This document shows, in pieces, positions 1-9,104 of a DNA stretch of 64,000 bases. Under the pieces are notes generated by a model, which was given only the letters and a program-made list of their open reading frames with translations, had not been told where the DNA came from and did no database searches. The position numbers and the translations under genes are program-made. Position 1 is the stretch's first letter. Every line of letters starts with the position of its first letter. The stretch comes from Flavobacteriales bacterium ALC-1 (GTDB lineage: Bacteria > Bacteroidota > Bacteroidia > Flavobacteriales > Flavobacteriaceae). Location of the stretch: contig ABHI01000002.1 of NCBI GenBank assembly GCA_000171875.1, forward strand, positions 434,001 to 498,000, read 5' to 3'.

Positions 1-859
1 CAATTGGGTCGTGCTGTTCTGCACAATCTCCAATGGCATAAACATCAGGAATATTAGTTTCTAAATAGCGGTTGACTTTAACTCCACGGCCAGTTTCTAT
101 TTCAGAATCTTTTATAAAATTAATATTTGGTGAAACACCAGCAGTAAGCCCAACCACATTACAATCTAGCTCTTCACCTGTTTCTTCAATGATTACAGAT
201 TTTACCTTTCCGTTTTTATCTGATTTTATTTCTTTTAAATTAGTTGAAAGTCTTAAGTCGATATGATGATTTTTTATATGTCTATTAATCATTTCGCTTT
301 CACCTTCTGGTAAAACACCATTCCAAAAACTCGATTCGCGTACTAAAAAGGTCACGGGAATACTTCTACTATTCAACATCTCGGCAAGTTCAATTCCTAT
401 TAGTCCACCACCAACAATCACAGCACGTTTACATACGTCTTTATTAGGTGCATGTTTTTCGAGATTTTCTAAATCTTGTTTATGATACATACCCATTACA
501 CCATCTAAATCTTGACCTGGCCAACCAAACTTATTAGGTTTACTTCCTGTGGCGATTACTAATTTATCGTATTGCAAAATATCTCCTTCAGCAAAATGAA
601 GTGTCTTTGACTTGGTTTCAACAGTTTTTACATACCCTTTTTTGAGGTTAATTCTGTTCTTTTTCCAGAACCAATCTTCGTAAGGTTGGGTGTGTTCAAA
701 CTTCATATGCCCCATATAAATGTACATTAAAGCTGTACGTGAGAAGAAGTAATCCGTTTCGGCAGAAACTATGGTGATCTTTTTATCGGAAAGTTTTCGG
801 ATATGTCTAGCTAGTGTAACTCCAGAAATTCCGTTGCCTATAATGACGATGTGTTCCAT
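1..859 (-). CDS. NAD(P)/FAD-dependent oxidoreductase, C-terminal end cut by window
   Basis: Reading leftwards from the ATG at 857-859 the frame is open to the window edge (about 286 codons), so the C-terminus is missing. The N-terminus carries the FAD-binding glycine motif GNGISGVTLARHI (residues about 8-20). A second nucleotide-binding motif, GGGLIGIELAEML, follows about 150 residues in and should bind NAD(P)H. A third FAD-contact motif (YAIGDCAE) is visible just before the edge. This is the two-dinucleotide-binding pyridine nucleotide-disulfide oxidoreductase fold, of the NirB-N-terminus/rubredoxin-reductase-like type without an obvious CxxxxC redox pair in the part seen. The electron acceptor cannot be told from this fragment. 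It is divergent from the glycosidase gene at 957. Confidence 0.85.
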   Translation of the reverse strand, partial: MEHIVIIGNGISGVTLARHIRKLSDKKITIVSAETDYFFSRTALMYIYMGHMKFEHTQPYEDWFWKKNRINLKKGYVKTVETKSKTLHFAEGDILQYDKLVIATGSKPNKFGWPGQDLDGVMGMYHKQDLENLEKHAPNKDVCKRAVIVGGGLIGIELAEMLNSRSIPVTFLVRESSFWNGVLPEGESEMINRHIKNHHIDLRLSTNLKEIKSDKNGKVKSVIIEETGEELDCNVVGLTAGVSPNINFIKDSEIETGRGVKVNRYLETNIPDVYAIGDCAEQHDPI

Positions 860-956
860 ATAATATGTTTGGTATAGTTAGGCTTTATGTCGAAGGTTTT
901 GTTAAAACCTTAAACAAGTAATCGATTTTCTTTAAATTTAGGCATAATTTTAAAGT

Positions 957-1964
957 ATGCGCCGTTATTTCTATGCCCTTTTAGTTTTGATTTTTATAGG
1001 TTGTGCCGCAGTGCCATATAAACCTTATAAAATAAATGGAGTAAGTTTTGTTGCTGCAGGTGGTAGTGTTGATAGTACACATACAAAACCAGTGGTTAAT
1101 GTAAATGCTAATGCAGCAGCTATTATGCCTTTTGGTTTTATAAGAAATAACGATAATCCTGAAATTATTCATAATACTGAACGGCAATGGTTTGGGGAGA
1201 CAAGAGCTGGAGCAAAGCAATATATTGAAGAGTTAAAAAAAGACAACATAAGCATAATGATTAAGCCACAGTTATGGCTTCGTCATGGTGAGTTTACAGG
1301 GTTTTTAAAAATGGAAACTGAAGCCAATTGGAAGCTCCTCGAAGCATCTTACTCAAGCTTTATTTTAGAGTATGCAGAATTAGCCGAAGAGGTAAATGCC
1401 GAAGTTTTGTGTATTGGTACTGAACTTGAGGCATTTATAAAAAATAGACCTGATTATTGGAAGAATCTTATTAAAACCATTAGAACAATCTACAAAGGGA
1501 AGTTAACGTATGCTGCCAATTGGGATGAGTTTTGGCGTACACCATTTTGGGCTGATGTTGATTATATTGGGATTGACGCTTATTTTCCTGTGAGTGATAT
1601 GCAAACACCAACTGTTGAAGATTGTATAAAAGGATGGGAAAAACATAAAAAAGGCTTAAAAGAATTTTCTAAAAAATTAGATCGACCAATTTTATTTACT
1701 GAGTTTGGTTACAGAAGCGTAGATTATACAGGTAAAGAGCCATGGAGATACGACCGTTCTATGACTTCTGTTAATCTCGAAGCACAAAATAATGCCATAC
1801 AAGCTCTATTTGATGCGGTCTGGAAAGAAGATTGGTTTGCTGGAGGCTATCTTTGGAAATGGTTTATTATGCATGATAAAGTCGGTGGTTTAGAAAACAA
1901 TCAGTTTACACCTCAGAATAAACCAGTCGAAGAAATTATTAAAGTTCATTATAAGAAAAATTGA
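957..1964 (+). CDS. Lipoprotein glycoside hydrolase, GH113-like (beta-mannanase-type TIM barrel)
   Basis: 335 residues with a lipoprotein signal: hydrophobic N-terminus ending LIFIGC, so Cys16 would be lipidated and the enzyme anchored to a membrane, probably the outer one. The rest reads as a single TIM barrel of the GH113/GH5-like clan. LCIGTELEAF (Glu156 the likely acid/base, at the end of a beta strand) and ILFTEFGYRS (Glu249 the likely nucleophile) are spaced as expected for this clan. IGIDAYFP and WGG-like aromatic motifs near the C-terminus line a sugar cleft. GH113 members studied so far cut beta-1,4-mannan, but the substrate here is inferred from fold only. The gene stands alone, meeting the minus-strand gene at 1966 tail to tail, so it is not part of a visible polysaccharide locus. 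Confidence 0.75.
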   Translation: MRRYFYALLVLIFIGCAAVPYKPYKINGVSFVAAGGSVDSTHTKPVVNVNANAAAIMPFGFIRNNDNPEIIHNTERQWFGETRAGAKQYIEELKKDNISIMIKPQLWLRHGEFTGFLKMETEANWKLLEASYSSFILEYAELAEEVNAEVLCIGTELEAFIKNRPDYWKNLIKTIRTIYKGKLTYAANWDEFWRTPFWADVDYIGIDAYFPVSDMQTPTVEDCIKGWEKHKKGLKEFSKKLDRPILFTEFGYRSVDYTGKEPWRYDRSMTSVNLEAQNNAIQALFDAVWKEDWFAGGYLWKWFIMHDKVGGLENNQFTPQNKPVEEIIKVHYKKN

Positions 1965-1965
1965 T

Positions 1966-3495
1966 TTAATCACTTTCTATTGCTTTAAAGGATTTTATAG
2001 CTTCATTAGGTTCTATAATATTATACCCTTTCCAAAAATTAGGATCGTATTGTTTAAGGTAAGTTGGAGTCACTAATGCTTTTTCTTTAAAATTTTTAAA
2101 ATCAGCTTCAGATATAGTTTTAGTTTCAAAGATGACGAGTTCTGTTTTATCAATATTTCTTACTATAAAATGCACATCACCTTTTAATTCATTCTGTTTG
2201 CGTCGCCCTCTAACATTTTTGTTTTTTTCAACAATTTTAAATGGCCGTTTAATACCAACTTGTTCACCTAAGGTTTCATCAATATATTTTAGTACATACT
2301 TTTCTTTGTCATTCTTTTGAAAAATGATAGTACCTACTTTTAAATATTTTTTCATAGAAATACCAAGTAAGGAAAATCGACTTAAAGGTTTTACATTTTT
2401 ATAATCAACCCTTACAATAGCAAAATCTTCAGTGTTTACATAAATAGTGCCTTCAAAATCCTCACTACGTTTGGGTTTAAACGTTATCACATAAACAAAC
2501 ATATCATTGATATAGGCATAATCGGTAATTTCAAACTCATATCGTCTAGATTTATGGATAAAATTCAGGTCATTATCTTCATCAATAAAATTGTTGTTTT
2601 CAACATTATGAATCATCATTTTTCGCCAGCGTAAAAAACCAAGTTTTCTTATGGAATCTTTTTTATTTTGTTCGGCAATTATAGCATCTGTTACAGCTTT
2701 TTCTTTCTTTTTTTTATCGCCAAATAATGAAGAATCCATTTGTTCTTTTACACTAAACCAACCTGATTTTATTTTAAAGTAAGAATCGCGCTTTACATAT
2801 TTTTTAAAGATATCGTTGAATCGCTTTTCGTAATTATTTAGATTTATATCTGCAGATTTATCATATAAACGACAAGCTTTTAGAATTTCCATTTTTTGAT
2901 ACTGTTGAGGTTCTATTTTACCATAGAGCTCGCCTAATATTTCAGTATAGTCACCTCTATTTTTTGGTACAATTTGAAGTAAACTATCTATTAATTTTTG
3001 ATTAATTTCTGGAATGCTAGATTTCTCTAATTTAACATCGTATTTGTCCATTTTAGTGTAATACGATTCTCTAAAAAAGAGCTTTCGTTTGGCATAATCA
3101 AAGTCATAATTAGAAATAAGGTTCTCCTTTATCTTTTCTATAATTTCATCAACAGTATAGTCTTTACTGGTGACTAATACTTCGTCTAAATCAAAGGTTT
3201 TAGATTTTAAATGGATAATAGAATTGTCGAAATTTAATAAAGGAATGCGTTTTTCCTCATAGCCTAAACAGTTTATGACTAAATAATCTTCTGCTTTAAT
3301 ACGTCGTTTGATAGTAATATTAAAATCACCATTATCATTGCTAATTACTCCAGTTTTTGAGTTGAATTGAATAGTGGCAAAAGCAATTGGTTTTTTAGTT
3401 ATTGAATCTAAGAGTTTAGAAGAAAATGTCTGTTGTCCGTAAGAAATAGAAATAACAAAAAAGGTTAAAACAGCAATAATTTGATTGGTTTTCAT
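1966..3495 (-). CDS. Secreted protein with N-terminal CarboxypepD_reg-like domain
   Basis: About 509 residues. I place the start at the ATG at 3493-3495 because it begins a clean signal peptide (MKTNQIIAVLTFF...SYGQ); a start seven codons earlier is possible. After the signal comes a carboxypeptidase-regulatory-like beta-sandwich (roughly residues 25-105, with ATIQFNSKTGVISNDNGDF), the domain also found at the front of SusC proteins. The large remainder is rich in charged residues and beta strands and resembles the uncharacterised Bacteroidota proteins that carry this domain; I recognise no catalytic motif. Probably periplasmic or outer-membrane associated. It is monocistronic, converging on the GH113 gene. 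Confidence 0.7.
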   Translation of the reverse strand: MKTNQIIAVLTFFVISISYGQQTFSSKLLDSITKKPIAFATIQFNSKTGVISNDNGDFNITIKRRIKAEDYLVINCLGYEEKRIPLLNFDNSIIHLKSKTFDLDEVLVTSKDYTVDEIIEKIKENLISNYDFDYAKRKLFFRESYYTKMDKYDVKLEKSSIPEINQKLIDSLLQIVPKNRGDYTEILGELYGKIEPQQYQKMEILKACRLYDKSADINLNNYEKRFNDIFKKYVKRDSYFKIKSGWFSVKEQMDSSLFGDKKKKEKAVTDAIIAEQNKKDSIRKLGFLRWRKMMIHNVENNNFIDEDNDLNFIHKSRRYEFEITDYAYINDMFVYVITFKPKRSEDFEGTIYVNTEDFAIVRVDYKNVKPLSRFSLLGISMKKYLKVGTIIFQKNDKEKYVLKYIDETLGEQVGIKRPFKIVEKNKNVRGRRKQNELKGDVHFIVRNIDKTELVIFETKTISEADFKNFKEKALVTPTYLKQYDPNFWKGYNIIEPNEAIKSFKAIESD

Positions 3496-3634
3496 TGTGG
3501 TTGATTTTGAAACCAAAGTAGAAGATTAAAGCAAACACAAAACACCATTTATAATTTCATTAAGTAAGATTTACCTTAAGTTTAACAACTTTAAGAGTAT
3601 TTAAGAAATAATAAGAATGTGTTTAGTTTATATT

Positions 3635-3642
3635 TAACTTTG
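3635..3642 (+). promoter_or_regulatory. Candidate -7 box for the metallophosphatase gene
   Basis: TAACTTTG matches the Bacteroidota sigma-ABfr -7 consensus TAnnTTTG and lies 24 bases before the ATG at 3667, giving a short leader. No matching TTTG lies at the expected -33 distance, so the call rests on one half of the promoter. Confidence 0.4.
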
Positions 3643-3666
3643 TAGGTTTTTAGAAACGAATTTAAT

Positions 3667-4395
3667 ATGCGAAGACTTGTTTTTGGGGATATTCACGGAG
3701 GGCTAAGGGCTCTCGTTCAACTTATGGAAACAGCTAAAGTTTCATCAGAAGACAAGCTGATTTTTGTTGGTGATTATGTAGATGGTTGGAGTGAATCTGC
3801 ACAAGTGATTCAGTATTTAATTGAATTATCTAAAACTAACGACTGTATTTTTATTAAAGGTAATCACGATGTTTGGTGTGAGCAATGGTTGGCATCGGGT
3901 ATTATAAATGATATTTGGTATAGACATGGCGGAAAGGAAACTATAGAAAGCTATGATGGTTTTTCTAAAGAAGAAAAATTAAAGCATTTAGACTTTTTTG
4001 AAGGAATGCCTTTGTACCATATTGATTCCAAAAATCGACTTTTTGTACATGCGGGTTTTACCTCTATGCATGGTGTTGAAAGAGAATATGAAAAAATCAA
4101 TTTCTATTTTGATAGAACTTTATGGGAAATGGCCTTGACTATGGACAAAAGAATAGATGAGAATTCTGAGATTTATCCCAATCGTTTAAAGCATTATTCT
4201 GAAATCTACATAGGCCATACACCAACAATTAATTTTAAGCAAGATATACCTATGAATGCGATTAATGTTTGGAATGTAGATACAGGTGCAGCATTCACAG
4301 GAAAATTATCTGCCATAGATATTGAAACAAAAGAAATCTTTCAAAGTGATACTCTGAAAGATTTATATCCTAATGAAATAGGGAGAAATAAATAG
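3667..4395 (+). CDS. Metallophosphoesterase, serine/threonine protein phosphatase-like
   Basis: 242 residues, no signal peptide, so cytoplasmic. The PPP-family metal-binding signature is complete: GDIHGG at residues 7-12, GDYVDGW near 36-42, GNHDVW near 66-71 and two later histidines in FVHAGF and YIGHTP. These residues bind the dinuclear metal centre of PPP phosphatases and of the related bis(5'-nucleosyl)-tetraphosphatases (ApaH). The bacterial members act on phosphoproteins or on diadenosine polyphosphates; sequence alone does not choose. It meets the yceI gene tail to tail with no gap, and is preceded by its own promoter-like box. Confidence 0.8.
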   Translation: MRRLVFGDIHGGLRALVQLMETAKVSSEDKLIFVGDYVDGWSESAQVIQYLIELSKTNDCIFIKGNHDVWCEQWLASGIINDIWYRHGGKETIESYDGFSKEEKLKHLDFFEGMPLYHIDSKNRLFVHAGFTSMHGVEREYEKINFYFDRTLWEMALTMDKRIDENSEIYPNRLKHYSEIYIGHTPTINFKQDIPMNAINVWNVDTGAAFTGKLSAIDIETKEIFQSDTLKDLYPNEIGRNK

Positions 4396-4956
4396 TTAGT
4401 CTAATTTCAAATTCCCTTTTAACTTAAACTCATCTGCAATAGCATTTTCTTTCATTTTTTTAAAGAAACTGGGTGAATTAAATTTTACACCATAGTCTGT
4501 TCTATCAATAGAGATATTAAATGATAGCTCTGAATAATTTTCGTTCAGTTTGATTGTAAAAGATTCTGTTTTAGAAATATCTTTAATGGTCATTTCACCA
4601 GTTATTTGAGCTTCATTATTACTAATTGAAACTGCTTTTGAGAGCTTAAATGTAGCTTGACTATAGGTTTTGACCTCGAAGAAATCGTTACCTCTAAGAT
4701 GTGTTTTTAAATCTTTGTTTTCATGATCTAAACTTTTCATATCTATAACTATGTTTAGTGATTTAATAGAATCATTTTCAATGGTGATTGCACCACTTTT
4801 TACTTTTAATGTTCCAGAAAGTGAATAAGTGTTAAATGCAGCTTTCCCTGTCCAGTTTAATGTGCTTTTGTAAGTGTCGATAGTTTTGCTTTGCCCGAAT
4901 GTAAATGCAGAAATCAAGCATAGTATAACAAAAATTGTTAGCTGATTCGTTTTCAT
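4396..4956 (-). CDS. YceI family periplasmic lipid-binding protein
   Basis: 186 residues beginning with a signal peptide (MKTNQLTIFVILCLISAFTFGQ). The mature part follows the YceI pattern of an eight-stranded lipocalin-like barrel: STLNWTGKAAFNTYSLSGTLKV at the front, a central block with DLKTHLRGNDFFEVKTY, which is the family hallmark before the TFKLSK strand, and ITGEMTIKDISKTESF after it. YceI proteins bind isoprenoid or other apolar ligands in the periplasm. Only two bases separate its start from the stop of the upstream unknown secreted protein, so the two are surely co-transcribed and probably co-translated. Confidence 0.88.
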   Translation of the reverse strand: MKTNQLTIFVILCLISAFTFGQSKTIDTYKSTLNWTGKAAFNTYSLSGTLKVKSGAITIENDSIKSLNIVIDMKSLDHENKDLKTHLRGNDFFEVKTYSQATFKLSKAVSISNNEAQITGEMTIKDISKTESFTIKLNENYSELSFNISIDRTDYGVKFNSPSFFKKMKENAIADEFKLKGNLKLD

Positions 4957-4958
4957 AA

Positions 4959-5453
4959 TTACTTGTTTAATAGATTAGAAGTTGTATTAATAGTTTCATA
5001 ACCGCATATGGTATCTCCATTGTGATTTATGCCAATAAAATACCACATGGCCCACCCACCAAAAAGACGATTGTCAATACGCCAATTTTTTGACCATACG
5101 TAGGGCTCCCCTTGAAGCATGATTTGTTTTTTCGTACCGAAGTTATTATCCAAATCTTTTAAATTATAAGACTTGCGTAAATTCCATGTGTTATTATAAA
5201 AGAGATAAGCGCCAAACTCTATAATCTTAACATCTCCTTTTTTAGAAAGAATGGCTGTAGCATGTTTCCAATAATATTTGTCTTTAATTTTAATAGGATC
5301 ATTCTCTTTTGGAAAATGCTTCACTTCAATTTCGATGTCTAGGTTCTGTAGTTTTTCTGGTATGTCTTTATTTGATGGTGTGCCATATTCTACTTGCGCA
5401 AAAGATATTTGAAATAGAAATAATAATAATAAGTAAGTGGTTTTTGTTTTCAT
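4959..5453 (-). CDS. Secreted protein of unknown function, upstream partner of YceI
   Basis: 164 residues with a signal peptide ending ...FQISFAQ. I do not recognise a characterised family. The mature region is rich in Trp and Tyr (WKHATAILS, NTWNLRKSYNL, WSKNWRIDNRLFGGWAMWYF) and has a single strand of short motifs suggesting an all-beta fold; there is one cysteine (TICGYETINT) near the C-terminus. Gene order says most: it is first in a two-gene operon with yceI, two bases apart, so a shared role in envelope lipid or ligand handling is a fair inference but nothing more. Confidence 0.7.
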   Translation of the reverse strand: MKTKTTYLLLLFLFQISFAQVEYGTPSNKDIPEKLQNLDIEIEVKHFPKENDPIKIKDKYYWKHATAILSKKGDVKIIEFGAYLFYNNTWNLRKSYNLKDLDNNFGTKKQIMLQGEPYVWSKNWRIDNRLFGGWAMWYFIGINHNGDTICGYETINTTSNLLNK

Positions 5454-5581
5454 CGTTACAGATATTTAAAATTGATGAAACAAAGATGCTGTAATACCTA
5501 ATGCAAGTCGTCTCGATTATAGATTTGAGACCTATTTGAAATGGTAATTATGTATCAGTTATAAAATTGATACCTTAAAAG

Positions 5582-6691
5582 TTAGTTTTTTAAAGCACTA
5601 GGCGGCCTTCCTGTCAATTTCTTTACAGCACGGTTAAATGAAGCTTTCGAATTAAAACCAGCTTCAAATGCAAGACTTAGTAGTGTGAAATTGTTGTTTT
5701 TAGGATCTCTAAGTAATGATTTTAACTCTTCAATGCGGTAACCATTAACGAAGTCATTGAAGTTTTTTTCAAAAACAGTATTTAAACATTTTGTAGTTAG
5801 GTATGATTTTTCGCCAATGTCCTTAGATAAACTAGAGAGCGTGATATCTGGATTTTTAAATGCTTTCTCTTCAACCATAAGATTAGTAAGTTTTGAAGCA
5901 ATACTTTCTAACTGAAGCTTTTCTTTTGGATCTAAAATGGATTTTAGCTTAATGACTTGTTTGTCTTTTTTATTAAAACCCTCAATACCAATCCAATAGG
6001 TGATTAATGCCATTCCAATAAAAATTGGATAATGATAGAAACGATTAAAAGCATAATTGAAGAAGACATAATCAATACTCACTATTACAATGACTGCAAT
6101 AGAATAATATTTCATCAACTTTAAGACGCGTCTAATCCATTTTGTGTTTTCTACTATTATTTCATGGGTTTCTGAGTTTGTTTTAGAAAATAATTTTTCG
6201 GATTTGTAGATATAAAAAAGAATTAAGGCTGCACTAACAATATATTGTGTCGGTAACTGCATCCAAACTACATAACCCCAATATCCTAACCAAGATAAAC
6301 TCTCTTTACTACCATCCCAGAAAAAGTTTTGCGATTTGATAAAGTTACTCCATACGAATTCTATAATAACGGGCACAAAATGAATCCAGTCTTGCTTTAG
6401 AATTAACCTAAACTTAGGTGTAACATAAGCTTTAACAAAGAAGAAAATTAAAGCGCCATATATCCAATTGTATTCTAGTAATATATGATACCAAGCATCA
6501 TAATAACCAATGCCAAATAGTTTTAATACCTCTACAAAAAGGCGATAAGCAAAAAAACAAAGAATTACAGCTAAGAATTTATTAGCTGTTTTATTGATGT
6601 TCTTATTTTTCCAGAGTATGACACCATAAATTACACCTTGAATGGCTCCAATAGATAAGAGAATGGCAAGAAGAATCTCTGAAGTTTTCAT
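5582..6691 (-). CDS. Membrane-anchored AraC family transcriptional regulator
   Basis: 369 residues. The N-terminal two thirds (about 1-240) is a string of six to eight hydrophobic helices (for example LLAILLSIGAIQGVIYGVIL and YNWIYGALIFFFVKAYV). The C-terminus is an AraC/XylS DNA-binding domain with both helix-turn-helix units: LSSLSKDIGEKSYLTTKCLN and the conserved second unit LSLAFEAGFNSKASFNRAVK followed by TGRPPSALK. This 7TM-like plus AraC layout is common in Bacteroidota and is thought to sense a membrane or extracytoplasmic signal, with no phosphorelay. It lies upstream of and on the same strand as the secreted protein/yceI pair, 128 bases away, so that pair is a plausible target. Confidence 0.85.
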   Translation of the reverse strand: MKTSEILLAILLSIGAIQGVIYGVILWKNKNINKTANKFLAVILCFFAYRLFVEVLKLFGIGYYDAWYHILLEYNWIYGALIFFFVKAYVTPKFRLILKQDWIHFVPVIIEFVWSNFIKSQNFFWDGSKESLSWLGYWGYVVWMQLPTQYIVSAALILFYIYKSEKLFSKTNSETHEIIVENTKWIRRVLKLMKYYSIAVIVIVSIDYVFFNYAFNRFYHYPIFIGMALITYWIGIEGFNKKDKQVIKLKSILDPKEKLQLESIASKLTNLMVEEKAFKNPDITLSSLSKDIGEKSYLTTKCLNTVFEKNFNDFVNGYRIEELKSLLRDPKNNNFTLLSLAFEAGFNSKASFNRAVKKLTGRPPSALKN

Positions 6692-6715
6692 TACTCTAAA
6701 GATACATAAGAAGAT

Positions 6716-7417
6716 TTATGAAGCAATATACTTTTTATAATAAGCCAATAGCTCATCAGCTGAAGCACCAAACCAGCGTTTTACATAAATGGCCCAAAAG
6801 TGGTACTGCAGTTTCCAAATTCCTATTGTTTTATAGAGTCTGGCTGAGGTTCTGATTTTTTTATTGATAACGACAAATTGCTTTCTTGCATAAAGTTCAT
6901 TGATGAGGATATTATCTTCATATATAATGTAGCTTTCATCATAACCACCAATGGTATCAAATAAGTCTCGTGTTATAAACTGACTTTGATCACCTCCTCT
7001 ACAAGCGCGCCAAGAAAATTGTGTTAACCAACTTGCTAAGCGTAACCACCAATGGTTGCTGTCAAACTGCATTCTAAAACAACCAGCTTTATTTCCTTTG
7101 TTGACTTCGTCTAAAATGAGTTGATCATAGCGATGAGGTGGAAAGGAGTCGGCATGTAAAAAATAAAAAATATTCCCTTTAGCATGCTTAGCACCAAGAT
7201 TCATTTGCTTAGCTCTCCCTTTATCCGAGTTAAGAAGTACAATGTTTAAATCTAAGGACTTTACAATGTCTTGAGTGCCATCAGTACTACCACCATCTAC
7301 AACAATTAGTTCTGAAATTGAATGTAGTGAAGCATTATCAATAAGGTGAAAGAGTAAGTCTTTTATGGTTGCTGACTCGTTTAAAACAGGAATTATTATA
7401 GAGATTCTATATGCCAT
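6716..7417 (-). CDS. TIGR04283-type glycosyltransferase 2, arsenosugar biosynthesis
   Basis: About 233 residues, a compact GT2 fold: ISIIIPVLNESATI at the start, VVDGGSTDGTQDIV (the nucleotide-sugar DxD-region motif), FYFLHADSFPP, and a GGDQSQF segment that fits TIGR04283. That family, originally named rSAM-associated transferase 2, occurs with radical-SAM ArsS in arsenosugar clusters. The start is placed at the ATG at 7415-7417 (MAYRISI), because the ATG five codons upstream lies inside the edge of a palindromic repeat. It is the last gene of the minus-strand arsenic island and probably adds or processes the sugar part, or builds a lipid-linked sugar. It is separated from the core operon by three genes. 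Confidence 0.82.
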   Translation of the reverse strand: MAYRISIIIPVLNESATIKDLLFHLIDNASLHSISELIVVDGGSTDGTQDIVKSLDLNIVLLNSDKGRAKQMNLGAKHAKGNIFYFLHADSFPPHRYDQLILDEVNKGNKAGCFRMQFDSNHWWLRLASWLTQFSWRACRGGDQSQFITRDLFDTIGGYDESYIIYEDNILINELYARKQFVVINKKIRTSARLYKTIGIWKLQYHFWAIYVKRWFGASADELLAYYKKYIAS

Positions 7418-7427
7418 ACTTTTATGT

Positions 7428-7505
7428 GTCATTGCGAAGCTTTTGTAAAAAGCTGTAGCAATCTGTTTAATGAGATTACCACGTCACTTCGTTCCTCGTA
7501 ATGAC
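7428..7505. repeat. Intergenic palindromic repeat (REP-like element)
   Basis: The ends are inverted copies (GTCATTGCGA at 7428 and TCGTAATGAC ending at 7505, one mismatch), with AGCAATCT and AGATTACC as inner complementary arms. The motif CATTGCGAGGAACGAAG and its partner are familiar from dispersed intergenic repeats in Flavobacteriaceae genomes. The element fills the gap between the DUF547 gene and the glycosyltransferase and would fold into a long hairpin in the transcript. Confidence 0.8.
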
Positions 7506-7515
7506 AGGTTGTGTT

Positions 7516-8433
7516 TTAGTTATTTAAGTCCCAATTATAATCTTTGAAGCTTTTTTTAGCCTTATTAGAAATGACAACTTCAGAATATCCATTTAAAAAA
7601 TCAATCAGGCTTCCATTCTTTTCAAAGTCTTTTTTAAACCACTTAAATATTTTTGAGAGTTTAATGTTGTTTTTTGAAAGTTCATTCTTTGAGGTGTCAG
7701 ACAAGAAGCCTTTAGTTACTCTAGATAATTGTTCTTCCAAATTCTCTGAAGTAAATGCTTCGTTCAGGAGTTTAGGACACGATTCTGAAGCGCAAACAAT
7801 CGCAAAATGAATTCTTGGTTCGTTCATCTTACGTAAAATTTTATGTTCTATATCATTAAGGTTTTGCCATTTGTCTCCAAATTTCCAAAGGCGTTGATCC
7901 CAAGGATCTTTGATCTCTTTTATGCTTTTTAATGGGTAGTTTCTAATGATTAAATCTATAGTTAAGGCATTGTAAGTATTAATCCAATAGGCTAGTTTTT
8001 CATTTTTAGATAGGCTGTCTAATTTTAGATACATTTTTTTTAGTACACTTATATAGCCAAGTAAATCTTTCTGAGAACTCTTAAAACCTTTGTAATCTAC
8101 ATTTCCATTCTGTGTAACATGCTTTTGTAATAATTCACCAAACAACTGGTGTATATAGCCTTCACGTTTAGAAACATTTTGATGAAATGTCGAATCTTCT
8201 TCTATTTCAATAGTTTCAGTGCTATCAGTTTTAACAGCAATTTGAAATTCACCTTTAGATATAGTTACTAAAGAATCTTTGTTTTTGATAATTTTTGGTG
8301 CTTCAACCGCATCAGGAACTTCTGTTACAACAGCAATTTCCTTTGTTGGTTCTGGTTGAGTTTCAATAGCTTTTTTTGTTCCACAACAAGAAGTTGCGAA
8401 AAAGGTTAAGATAAATATGAGGACTATTTTCAT
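7516..8433 (-). CDS. DUF547 domain lipoprotein
   Basis: 305 residues. A lipoprotein signal (MKIVLIFILTFFATSC) puts the lipidated cysteine at residue 16. An acidic, low-complexity linker runs to about residue 85. The DUF547 domain fills the rest: YKGFKSSQKDLLGYI, LAYWINTYNALTIDLIIRNYP (the family signature, read in parts) and RIHFAIVCASESCPKLLNEAF, with a conserved Cys pair in CASESC. DUF547 has no established reaction; the conserved His/Cys residues suggest a papain-like or metal site, which is inference. It overlaps the upstream hydroxylase gene by ATGA, so both are made from one message within the arsenosugar island. Confidence 0.85.
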   Translation of the reverse strand: MKIVLIFILTFFATSCCGTKKAIETQPEPTKEIAVVTEVPDAVEAPKIIKNKDSLVTISKGEFQIAVKTDSTETIEIEEDSTFHQNVSKREGYIHQLFGELLQKHVTQNGNVDYKGFKSSQKDLLGYISVLKKMYLKLDSLSKNEKLAYWINTYNALTIDLIIRNYPLKSIKEIKDPWDQRLWKFGDKWQNLNDIEHKILRKMNEPRIHFAIVCASESCPKLLNEAFTSENLEEQLSRVTKGFLSDTSKNELSKNNIKLSKIFKWFKKDFEKNGSLIDFLNGYSEVVISNKAKKSFKDYNWDLNN

Positions 8434-9104
8434 TTTTTTAAAGGATATAATTCCTGACTTACAAAATCTTTAGGAAATGCTTCATCGCCTTCAAAACCTA
8501 ATTCAATGTCTCTGCCATCGTATGGTACAAAATCAGTTTTAAAGAGATAATCCCAAAGACTAAGTGTTAGTCCAAAATTAACACCATACCTTACATGCTC
8601 TGGTAAACCCTTAGCATGATGCCAAATATGCATTTTTGGATTGTTGAAGATGTACTTTAAAAACCCATAATCCCAACCTAAATTTGCATGATTAAGATGA
8701 CCAATGATAATTGTAAAGAAATATATAAAGGCAACATCTTGTGGACTATAATTAGCGATAATGGCAAGTGGAATGTATTTTATAGAATTATAGACTACAG
8801 GTTCCATCCAGTGATAACGCAAATGTGCTGCAAAACCCATTTCTTTAACACTATGGTGTACTTTATGGAAATTCCATAGCCAAGATACGCGATGTAACAA
8901 ACGATGCGTATTCCATTGTACAAAATCATAGACAAAAAAGAATATAAGTAAACCTAGCCATTTCGGTAAATCTGTAGAGTCAAATAACTGAAAATTAGAA
9001 AGTGAAAGTCCTAAAATACTTAATATATCATTTAAAAATTCAGCGGCTGTTTTAGATAATGCAATGAGCACAATTAAATTCAATAGAAAAAAATTGAAAA
9101 ACAT
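8430..9104 (-). CDS. Sterol desaturase/fatty acid hydroxylase family membrane protein (start uncertain)
   Basis: 224 residues from the first ATG, but the gene very likely begins upstream (see the 9105-9320 entry). Histidine boxes of the di-iron fatty acid hydroxylase superfamily are present in order: HRLLH, HKVHH, a HLNH segment and HIWHH near the C-terminus, between several hydrophobic helices (LIFFFVYDFV, YIPLAIIANY, VAFIYFFTIIIG). Members use O2 and a di-iron centre to hydroxylate or desaturate lipids in the cytoplasmic membrane. The stop overlaps the DUF547 start (ATGA). Sitting between ArsM/PiT and a glycosyltransferase, it may modify a lipid carrier or an arsenolipid; that is speculation. 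Confidence 0.85.
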   Translation of the reverse strand: MFFNFFLLNLIVLIALSKTAAEFLNDILSILGLSLSNFQLFDSTDLPKWLGLLIFFFVYDFVQWNTHRLLHRVSWLWNFHKVHHSVKEMGFAAHLRYHWMEPVVYNSIKYIPLAIIANYSPQDVAFIYFFTIIIGHLNHANLGWDYGFLKYIFNNPKMHIWHHAKGLPEHVRYGVNFGLTLSLWDYLFKTDFVPYDGRDIELGFEGDEAFPKDFVSQELYPLKK

